A stretch of DNA of 64,000 bases from Oscillospiraceae bacterium (GTDB lineage Bacteria; Bacillota; Clostridia; Oscillospirales; CAG-272): the NCBI GenBank assembly GCA_015064685.1, contig SVRT01000001.1:106568-170567 (forward strand). The letters run 5' to 3'. The translations under genes and the position numbers were made by a program. Shown here piece after piece: positions 57,717 through 64,000 of the stretch. The notes under the pieces were generated by a model. It saw only the letters and a list, made by a program, of their open reading frames with translations. It made no database searches and was not told where the DNA came from. The first letter of the stretch is position 1, and each line of letters starts with the position of its first letter.

Positions 57717-58742
57717 ATGAAAATAAAAGCTATTTTGATGTTTTTGATCTCAATATCACTTTTTTTGATCGCGCTTTCTTTACTTTCGTCACTCGTGGAG
57801 CCGAAATACGCGAGTGGATCAAGAGAAGGGAATCTGATTGCCGAGTACTACCGCGAGAGTGATTCGAAAAGCCTTCACGACGTGATTTTCGTCGGAGATT
57901 GCGAGGCGTATTCAACCTTCGTTCCGCCTCTGCTTTGGGAGAGATACGGTATAACCTCCTTCGTACGCGGTAGCCCTTCGCAGACTATCGCGCAATCATA
58001 TACACTGATCACAGAAACGCTGCAATATGAAACACCGAAGGCGATAGTGCTGAGCGTTTATGCGCTTTGCCGCGAGGAGGGGGCGAGAGAGGCGTACAAC
58101 AGAATAACTCTTGACGGTATGCGCCCCTCGCTCCATAAGCTACGGGCGGTTTTCTCAAGTATTGGCGAGGAGGAGAGCGCGATCTCGTATTTTGTTCCGC
58201 TTTTGCGCTATCATTCGAGATGGAACGAGCTTTCAGCGGAGGATTTCAAATATCTATTTAAGCGACCGCAAGTATCACACAACGGTTATTTATTGGAAAA
58301 GGAGATCGAGGCGCCAGAGAACGTTGAATGTGAAAAAGGGGAGGCACCGCATGATCTACCGCGCGAGAATCTTGATTATTTAGACCGTATAATTAAAGAA
58401 TGTAAAAAAAGCGGAGTTGAGCTGATACTTGTCAAGGCGCCCGTCGATTCATGGCTATATCCGTGGTATGAGGAATGGGACAGAGAGATAAACGGGTGGG
58501 CGGAGATGAACGGAGTAAAGTATTATGATCTGATCATCCACAAAGGGCAGATCGGTATTGATATGAGATGTGACAGCTATGACGGTGGACTTCATTTGAA
58601 TGTTTTCGGAGCGGAGAAGACGACCGTTTATTTCGGAGAGATGCTCCAAAAGGAGCATAATATTGCGCCGCATCACGGTGAAAAAACGGTGTCGCGGTGG
58701 AAGGAAAAGCTTGATAAGTATTATAAGGAAAGAAACGAATGA
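57717..58742 (+). CDS. DltD-like membrane-anchored SGNH-fold protein, Cys at nucleophile position
   Basis: DltD acts outside the membrane in the last step of D-alanylation. The single N-terminal transmembrane helix is at residues 4-25 (KAILMFLISISLFLIALSLL). The motif IFVGDCEAYSTF has Cys where classical SGNH/GDSL enzymes have Ser. SFVRGSPSQTIAQSY and the C-terminal SYDGGLHLNVFGAEK (Asp and His) complete the fold. It has 341 residues. The ATG directly follows the dltB stop, with GGAGG inside the dltB end. I recall related Clostridia proteins with GDCE, so Cys may be normal for the subgroup. Confidence 0.82.
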   Translation: MKIKAILMFLISISLFLIALSLLSSLVEPKYASGSREGNLIAEYYRESDSKSLHDVIFVGDCEAYSTFVPPLLWERYGITSFVRGSPSQTIAQSYTLITETLQYETPKAIVLSVYALCREEGAREAYNRITLDGMRPSLHKLRAVFSSIGEEESAISYFVPLLRYHSRWNELSAEDFKYLFKRPQVSHNGYLLEKEIEAPENVECEKGEAPHDLPRENLDYLDRIIKECKKSGVELILVKAPVDSWLYPWYEEWDREINGWAEMNGVKYYDLIIHKGQIGIDMRCDSYDGGLHLNVFGAEKTTVYFGEMLQKEHNIAPHHGEKTVSRWKEKLDKYYKERNE

Positions 58743-59224
58743 AAAAATACGGAATAGGCTTGAGCTTTATTGCTTTGATCTGCACTTTGCTTGTTTCCTG
58801 TCAAAGCGCGGAGGGGCGAATGAGCGATAAAGAATATTATTTTTGTCATAACGGACACACGATCACAGTGGGAGACGACGCAGACGGGCTTGTGGAATCG
58901 ATTGGAGAAGCGAACCGAGTCTCCAGAACTACGTCCTGTGCAGGGGAAGGCGAGGACGAGCTGTATATTTATAGCGGTTTCAGATTATTCGCGCACCGTG
59001 ACATGGAGAAATGCACCGTGGTTGCAATAGAACTGACCAATGACGCAGTGAGTACTCCCGAGGGCATAAGGATAGGGGATAAGGTCGAGCGGGTGAAGGA
59101 GAGATACGGAGAGGCGAAGGAGAAAAACGGATTTCTTGAATATGAGAGTAAGGGCTGCAGACTTCGCTTCTATTTGCGAGAGGGCAGAGTTTCGGGTATC
59201 AAATATCTTAAAAATGACGGTTAA
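58739..59224 (+). CDS. Small lipoprotein, last gene of the dlt-like operon
   Basis: The signal peptide ends in LLVSC (Cys near residue 21), so it is a membrane-anchored lipoprotein. The mature part (about 140 residues) is beta-rich: NGHTITVGDDADGLVESIGE, YIYSGFRLFAH, and GIRIGDKVERVKERYGEAKE. The last pattern recalls SmpA/OmlA- or PepSY-like small folds that start with a GIRIGD-type motif. Function is unknown. Its ATG overlaps the previous stop (ATGA), so it is coupled to the DltD-like gene. Confidence 0.75.
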   Translation: MKKYGIGLSFIALICTLLVSCQSAEGRMSDKEYYFCHNGHTITVGDDADGLVESIGEANRVSRTTSCAGEGEDELYIYSGFRLFAHRDMEKCTVVAIELTNDAVSTPEGIRIGDKVERVKERYGEAKEKNGFLEYESKGCRLRFYLREGRVSGIKYLKNDG

Positions 59225-59320
59225 CTGAAGTGTTTGTGAAAATAATTTGTCGAAACGGAAAATGAGGGCGGAAAATTAGCACTGTTTACAAAAAGTTCAT
59301 AAAAATATTGTGATAAACAC

Positions 59321-59349
59321 TTGACAAAGGGGTCAAAAAGGGGTATATT
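59321..59349 (+). promoter_or_regulatory. Promoter of the hrcA operon
   Basis: TTGACA (59321-59326), a 17-base spacer, and TATATT (59344-59349). Confidence 0.85.
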
Positions 59350-59360
59350 ATTAGCGGTGG

Positions 59361-59387
59361 CTGGCACTTGACACAAGAGAGTGCTAA
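59361..59387 (+). promoter_or_regulatory. CIRCE operator (HrcA binding site)
   Basis: CTGGCACTT, a 9-base spacer, then GAGTGCTAA. The right arm is perfect and the left arm matches 6 of 9 against the CIRCE consensus. It overlaps the start of transcription, so HrcA can repress its own operon. Confidence 0.85.
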
Positions 59388-59433
59388 AAAATAACCCCGA
59401 AACAGAGAAAAACGAGAGGAGAGCGCAAGAAAA

Positions 59434-60501
59434 GTGGCAGAAAACAAAAAAGGCGAGCTGAGTGAACGAAAAAAACGAATACTCAAGGCGATAGTTGATG
59501 CTCATATAGTGGACGGAGAGCCTGTTGGATCAAAGTACATTATGCAGGATGAGCACTTGAACTGCTCGTCTGCTACCATTAGAAACGAGATGGCAGAGCT
59601 TGAAGCGCTCGGATATCTCGAGCAGCCTCACACCTCGTCCGGAAGAGTACCGAGTGAGCTTGGATACAGATTCTACGTTGATAGCCTTATTGAGAGCTAC
59701 GCGATGACGACGAGTGAGATCACCGAGATCAACAAGCTGCTCAAATCAAAGATGAACGAGCTTGATCAGATCCTTATGGCGGCATCCAAGGTTGCCGGTA
59801 ATCTTACCAACTACACAAGCTTCGTTATGAAGCCAAAGGCGAGCCAGGTCAAGATCAAGAGATTTGACGTCATTTACGTCGACCGTCACTCGCTCCTGCT
59901 TATTATGATAAGTGACGGGGGAGCGGTCGTTACCAAGAGACTCTCGCTTGAGATCAACGTCAGCGAGATGACTGCGGGAGATCTTGCGAGCGCGCTAAAC
60001 GAAAAGATATCGGGACTTACCGCAAACGAGATAACTCTTCCGATAATCGTGGAGATCGAGAATCTTATGGGAGATAAATCCCAGATAGTTACACCGATCA
60101 TCAAGATAATCTACGAGAGTATGAACGAGCTTGACGGCGGCGACCTCAAGGTCAGCGGAATGGACAGACTTCTTCAGTACCCCGAGTACAGCAACAAGGA
60201 TCAGCTCCGTGAGCTGCTCGGTGCACTTGAGAAGAAGGAGGATATCCTCGACCTCGTGTCCGATTCGGACAGCGACGGTGTAAACGTCGTTATCGGCTCG
60301 GAAAGCTCGGTAAGAGTGATGAATAATTCCGCGCTCGTGTTCAAGCCTGTCGTACGCGACGGCAAGACGCTCGGAGCCATCGGAATTATCGGCCCGAGAA
60401 GAATGGATTACGCAAAGGTGGTCGCAACCATAGAGGGACTTGCGGGCAACGTAGAGAGCCTGCTCAACGAGGGAAGCGATCTTATAGAAGACAAGGAGTG
60501 A
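59434..60501 (+). CDS. hrcA: Heat-inducible transcription repressor HrcA
   Basis: HrcA binds CIRCE and shuts off chaperone genes when GroEL is free. The N-terminal winged helix contains LSERKKRILKAIVDAHIV, PVGSKYI and CSSATIRNEMAELEALGYL. The C-terminal GAF-like dimer domain ends with GAIGIIGPRRMDYAKVV. It has 355 residues. The start is GTG at 59434 (AGGAGAG about 12 bases upstream). The CIRCE site upstream confirms the operon type. Confidence 0.97.
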   Translation: MAENKKGELSERKKRILKAIVDAHIVDGEPVGSKYIMQDEHLNCSSATIRNEMAELEALGYLEQPHTSSGRVPSELGYRFYVDSLIESYAMTTSEITEINKLLKSKMNELDQILMAASKVAGNLTNYTSFVMKPKASQVKIKRFDVIYVDRHSLLLIMISDGGAVVTKRLSLEINVSEMTAGDLASALNEKISGLTANEITLPIIVEIENLMGDKSQIVTPIIKIIYESMNELDGGDLKVSGMDRLLQYPEYSNKDQLRELLGALEKKEDILDLVSDSDSDGVNVVIGSESSVRVMNNSALVFKPVVRDGKTLGAIGIIGPRRMDYAKVVATIEGLAGNVESLLNEGSDLIEDKE

Positions 60502-60505
60502 AAAA

Positions 60506-61090
60506 ATGATTGATGAGAACGTAAAGCAGGGCGACGCGGTCGAGACCGCGGAGACTGCCGAGACAGTAGACGAGAATGCTCCTGCCGAGGAAAAGGCGGA
60601 GAAGACCGATAAGAAAAAGAACAAAAAGCTCGAGTCTAAAATAAGCGAGCTTGAGGCAAAGCTTGAAGAAGCCGACAAGGCTGCCGCAGAGCAGAACGAC
60701 AAATATATGCGCTTGGCGGCGGAGTACGATAATTTCCGTAAGAGAAGCGCGAAGGAAAAAGAGGGCATATATTCGGATGCTTACGCTGATGCGCTCAAAT
60801 CCATTCTCCCGATAATCGACAACCTTGAAAGAGCGGTCGGAGTCGAGGGCGCGGATGCGGTCGCAAAGGGACTTGAGATGACTCTCAAGGGTGCGACTGA
60901 GGCGCTTGAGAAGATGGGTGTCGAGGCATTCGGTGCAGAGGGCGACGAGTTCGATCCCAATATGCATAACGCGATGATGATGGTCGACGACGAGAACCAT
61001 AAGGAGGGCGAGATCGTAACCGTCTTCCAGAAGGGTTATAAAAAAGGCGATAAGATCATCAGATACGCTATGGTAACAGTAGCGAATTGA
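60506..61090 (+). CDS. grpE: Nucleotide exchange factor GrpE
   Basis: GrpE releases ADP from DnaK. An acidic Glu/Ala-rich N-terminus (residues 1-40) is followed by a coiled coil (LESKISELEAKLEEADKAAA), then YDNFRKRSAKEKEGIYSDA. The C-terminal beta domain has DEFDPNMHNAMM and VTVFQKGYKKGDKIIRYAMV. It has 194 residues. AAGGAG is upstream of the ATG and lies in the hrcA end. Confidence 0.96.
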   Translation: MIDENVKQGDAVETAETAETVDENAPAEEKAEKTDKKKNKKLESKISELEAKLEEADKAAAEQNDKYMRLAAEYDNFRKRSAKEKEGIYSDAYADALKSILPIIDNLERAVGVEGADAVAKGLEMTLKGATEALEKMGVEAFGAEGDEFDPNMHNAMMMVDDENHKEGEIVTVFQKGYKKGDKIIRYAMVTVAN

Positions 61091-61161
61091 CGCATATATT
61101 CAACAGAAAAATAATTATCAACACATAAATCAAACAATTAGTCCATAGGAGGAAAATTATT

Positions 61162-62985
61162 ATGGCAAAGATTATAGGAATTGACTTAGGTACAACAAAC
61201 TCTTGTGTAGCAGTATTCGAGGGCAACGAGCCCATCGTTATCCCCAATCCCGAAGGCGCGAGAACAACTCCCTCGGTAGTTGCATTCTCCAAGACCGGAG
61301 AGAGAATGGTAGGTCAGGTTGCAAAGAGACAGGCTATCACAAACCCCGACAAGACAGTTATCTCTATCAAGAGAGATATGGGTACAAATAAGAAGGTAGA
61401 TATCGACGGTAAGAGCTACAACCCTCAGGAGATCTCCGCGATGATCCTTCAGAAGCTCAAGGCTGACGCTGAGGCATATCTCGGTCAGACCGTAAGCCAG
61501 GCGGTAATCACAGTTCCCGCATACTTCACCGACGCGCAGAGACAGGCAACCAAGGACGCAGGTAAGATCGCAGGACTTGAGGTCCTCCGTATCATCAACG
61601 AGCCGACTGCTGCTGCTATCGCGTACGGTCTTAACGAGGAGAAGGATCAGAAGATCATGGTATTCGACCTCGGTGGCGGTACATTCGACGTATCTCTCCT
61701 TGAGATCTCCGACGGTGTATTTGAGGTTCTTGCAACCGCAGGTAACAACAAGCTCGGCGGCGACGACTTCGACCAGAGAATCATTGATTGGATGGCAGAG
61801 CAGTTCAAGAAGGAGAACGGCATTGACCTTCGCAACGACAAGATGGTAATGCAGAGACTCAAGGACGCGGCAGAGAAGGCAAAGATCGAGCTTTCGGGTA
61901 TGTCTGCATCCAACATCAACCTCCCCTTCATCACAGCAACCGCTGCAGGTCCTCTCCACTTTGAGGCTACACTTACAAGAGCAGAGTTTGACCGCATCAC
62001 TTCCGACCTCGTTGAGGCTACAATGGGTCCCACAAAGCAGGTCATCCGTGACTCGGGTCTCAGCGTCGGTCAGATCGATAAGGTACTCCTCGTCGGCGGT
62101 TCCACAAGAATCCCCGCAGTTCAGGAGGCAGTTAAGAAGTTCACAGGAAAAGAGCCCTTCAAGGGAATCAACCCCGATGAGTGCGTTGCTATCGGCGCGG
62201 CTATCCAGGGCGGTATTCTTGGCGGCGACGTAAAGGATCTTCTCCTTCTTGACGTTACACCCCTTTCTCTCGGTATCGAGACTATGGGCGGCGTATTCAA
62301 CAGAATCATCGACAGAAATACAACTATTCCCGTAAAGAAGAGCCAGATCTACTCCACCGCGGCTGACGGTCAGACCTCGGTTGAGATCCACGTTCTTCAG
62401 GGCGAGCGCGAGATGGCGGCTTACAACACCACCCTCGGTCGCTTCAGCCTTGATGGAATCACTCCCGCTCCCCGCGGAATTCCTCAGATCGAGGTTACCT
62501 TCGATATCGACGCCAACGGTATCGTTAACGTAACCGCTTGCGATAAGGGTACCGGTAAGGAGCAGCACATCACCATCACATCCTCCACGAATATGTCTCA
62601 GGAGGATATTGATAAGGCTGTTAAGGACGCTGAGAAGTTCGCAGAAGAGGACAAGAAGGCTAAGGATGCCGTTGAGACTAAGAACCGCGCTGAGACAATG
62701 ATCTTCCAGAGCGAGAAGACTCTCACCGAGCTTGGTGACAAGGTCGACGCGGCTGACAAGGCAGACGTCGAGGCGGCTATCGAGAAGCTCAAGGAGACCG
62801 TTAAGAACGGTGACACCGACGCTATCAAGGCTGACACCGAGGCTCTTGAGAAGTCCTTCTACAAGATCAGCGAGAAGCTCTACGCTCAGCAGCAGGCACA
62901 GGGCGGTCAGGACTTTAACGGCGGCGCACAGGGCGGCGACGGACAGTTCTACGACGCAAACTACGAGGACAATTCCAACAAGTAA
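61162..62985 (+). CDS. dnaK: Chaperone DnaK (Hsp70)
   Basis: DnaK is the ATP-driven Hsp70 chaperone. The ATPase motifs are [14 protein letters not shown] at residues 5-18, [31 protein letters not shown] and [14 protein letters not shown]. The substrate domain has [13 protein letters not shown], and a Gly/Gln-rich C-terminal tail follows ([18 protein letters not shown]). It has 607 residues, normal for a Firmicutes DnaK. TAGGAGG is upstream. A hairpin lies downstream before dnaJ. Confidence 0.98.
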   Translation: MAKIIGIDLGTTNSCVAVFEGNEPIVIPNPEGARTTPSVVAFSKTGERMVGQVAKRQAITNPDKTVISIKRDMGTNKKVDIDGKSYNPQEISAMILQKLKADAEAYLGQTVSQAVITVPAYFTDAQRQATKDAGKIAGLEVLRIINEPTAAAIAYGLNEEKDQKIMVFDLGGGTFDVSLLEISDGVFEVLATAGNNKLGGDDFDQRIIDWMAEQFKKENGIDLRNDKMVMQRLKDAAEKAKIELSGMSASNINLPFITATAAGPLHFEATLTRAEFDRITSDLVEATMGPTKQVIRDSGLSVGQIDKVLLVGGSTRIPAVQEAVKKFTGKEPFKGINPDECVAIGAAIQGGILGGDVKDLLLLDVTPLSLGIETMGGVFNRIIDRNTTIPVKKSQIYSTAADGQTSVEIHVLQGEREMAAYNTTLGRFSLDGITPAPRGIPQIEVTFDIDANGIVNVTACDKGTGKEQHITITSSTNMSQEDIDKAVKDAEKFAEEDKKAKDAVETKNRAETMIFQSEKTLTELGDKVDAADKADVEAAIEKLKETVKNGDTDAIKADTEALEKSFYKISEKLYAQQQAQGGQDFNGGAQGGDGQFYDANYEDNSNK

Positions 62986-62998
62986 TTGATTTTTGTAA

Positions 62999-63109
62999 GC
63001 GGGAGAGGTGAATTTTCAGATTTACCTTTCCCGCAATACGAGTTTTATCGAGTGATAAATTCGTAGGGGCGATTCACGAATATTCGAGCGTGTCATTCGT
63101 GGCGCGCCC
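62999..63109 (+). repeat. Two hairpins in the dnaK-dnaJ gap
   Basis: The first (62999-63034) pairs GCGGGAGAGGTGAAT with ATTTACCTTTCCCGC and has no T run, so it is a processing or stability hairpin rather than a terminator. The second (arms 63065-63080 and 63094-63109) pairs GGGGCGATTCACGAAT with ATTCGTGGCGCGCCCC at 13 of 16 positions and begins with CGTAGGG, like the inner repeats of the dispersed elements. Confidence 0.65.
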
Positions 63110-63136
63110 CAACGGATTTATATATTGGAGGCAACT

Positions 63137-64000
63137 ATGGCAGATAAAAGAGATTATTATGAGGTGTTGGGCGTTCAGAAGGGCGCGAGCGACGCCGATA
63201 TAAAAAAGGCTTACAGAACGCTTGCTAAAAAGTATCACCCCGACATCAACCCCGGGGACAAGGATGCCGAGGCAAAGTTCAAGGAGGTCAACGAGGCTTA
63301 CGAGGTACTCTCGGATGCCGATAAGAAGGCAAAATACGATCAATTCGGCCACGCGGCGTTCGATCCCTCTGCGGGTGCAGGCGGTGGATACGGCGGATTT
63401 GGCGGTTTCGGCGGATTTGGTGACGTTGATCTCGGTGATATATTCGGAAGCTTCTTCGGTGGCGGTGGATCGAGCCGTCAGAGACGGAACGGTCCTCAGA
63501 AGGGCGAGGATATCGAGGTGGATATTACTATAAACTTTGAGGAAGCGGTGTTCGGCTGTAAAAAGGACGTAAGCTTCACAAAGTATGCAAAATGCTCGAA
63601 GTGTAAGGGAAGCGGAGCCGAGAGCGGCGAGGCTGAGACCTGCCCGACCTGTCGCGGAAGCGGACAGAGACGCGTTATGCAGAATCTCGGCGGTATGCAG
63701 TTCCAGACGACCACGACCTGCGATACCTGTCGCGGTACGGGTAAGTACATCAAAAATCCCTGTCAGAAATGTCGTGGATCGGGCTTTGAGAGGATCTCGA
63801 AGAAGCTCACGGTCGACATTCCCGCAGGCATAGACCACGGAAAGGGACTCGTTGTTCGCGGAGCGGGTAACGACGGTAAAAACGGCGGGCCTGCGGGTGA
63901 CGTATACGTAATGGTAAGCGTAAGAAGAAGCCCGACCTTCAAGAGAGACGGATATAATCTCTTCTGTGAGGTTCCGATCACTATGGCGGAGGCGGCACTC
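63137..64000 (+). CDS. dnaJ: Chaperone DnaJ (Hsp40), 3' end outside window
   Basis: DnaJ delivers substrates to DnaK and stimulates its ATPase. The J domain (residues 1-70) contains HPD in [21 protein letters not shown] Gly/Phe-rich region follows (about 78-112). The zinc domain has four CxxCxGxG-type units: [24 protein letters not shown] and CQKCRGSG. The C-terminal substrate domain is cut at the window end after 288 visible codons (about 100 missing). GGAGGC precedes the ATG. Confidence 0.97.
   Translation, partial: MADKRDYYEVLGVQKGASDADIKKAYRTLAKKYHPDINPGDKDAEAKFKEVNEAYEVLSDADKKAKYDQFGHAAFDPSAGAGGGYGGFGGFGGFGDVDLGDIFGSFFGGGGSSRQRRNGPQKGEDIEVDITINFEEAVFGCKKDVSFTKYAKCSKCKGSGAESGEAETCPTCRGSGQRRVMQNLGGMQFQTTTTCDTCRGTGKYIKNPCQKCRGSGFERISKKLTVDIPAGIDHGKGLVVRGAGNDGKNGGPAGDVYVMVSVRRSPTFKRDGYNLFCEVPITMAEAAL

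Noticed and set aside
61186..62568. 460-codon minus-strand ORF
   Set aside because: It is a shadow of dnaK caused by codon bias. No motifs, no ribosome site.
1..64000. tRNA genes as integration sites for the phage island
   Set aside because: No tRNA cloverleaf with TTCGA-type T-loop and acceptor pairing was recognised near 6.9-17.6 kb or elsewhere in the window.

Overview
The window reads as chromosome of a low-to-moderate GC Gram-positive of class Clostridia, probably an uncultured gut lineage. This is inferred from a forespore sigma-G gene at the left edge, Shine-Dalgarno motifs of GGAGG type, near-consensus TTGACA-17-TATAAT promoters, a hrcA-grpE-dnaK-dnaJ operon with a CIRCE site, an mcsA-mcsB-clpC operon, a dlt-type operon, and a sodium-pumping decarboxylase operon with a separate biotin carrier. 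Many genes end in TGA, so code 11 applies.

Layout. 1-4.5 kb: partial sigG (minus), RNase P RNA, a large secreted endonuclease with a small unknown peptide gene behind it. 4.5-7.6 kb: ftsZ, radC, a DUF6514-like gene, and an S24-peptidase repressor. 7.6-17.6 kb is accessory. It holds a strong promoter with an SOS-like box in its spacer, about 1.3 kb of non-coding repeats, an 18-bp satellite of about 36 units, then a compact phage head module (small and large terminase, portal, Prp-like protease, scaffold, N4-gp56-type capsid). The module ends in a broken barnase and an intact barstar. No integrase, tail or lysis genes are seen. 17.7-27.6 kb: a membrane protein of unknown function, a Mbeg1-like hydrolase, an amino-acid ABC transporter whose binding protein looks circularly permuted, ylxM-ffh-rpsP-khpA, and a LytTR/LiaF-like pair. 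27.7-30.7 kb (minus): a SsuABC-type transporter behind a Crp/Fnr regulator with a palindrome at its start site. 30.8-36.5 kb: a hexose-salvage operon (nucleotidyltransferase, NahK-like kinase, galE, galM) plus a MATE exporter. 37-44.3 kb (minus): a cysteine-peptidase-like protein, murI, a threonine-aldolase-like gene, clpC, a degenerate mcsB, and mcsA. 44.6-49.7 kb: a decarboxylase/transcarboxylase-like operon with two carboxyltransferases. 50.2-53 kb: a GH2 glycosidase. 53.1-59.2 kb: a transglutaminase-like surface protein followed by dltA-C-B-D and a lipoprotein. 59.3-64 kb: hrcA-grpE-dnaK-dnaJ, with dnaJ cut by the window end.

At least six intergenic regions carry elements that share terminal inverted repeats (about AAATTGCGGTTTA at one end and TAAATCAAAATTTG at the other) but differ inside. 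They look like a non-autonomous dispersed family.

The observations most worth checking are: the permuted binding protein; the phage-borne Prp protease next to a capsid protein with an L27-like cleavage motif; the barnase remnant with intact barstar; the SOS-like box, S24 repressor and satellite locus; the McsB pseudokinase candidate; and the dispersed elements.
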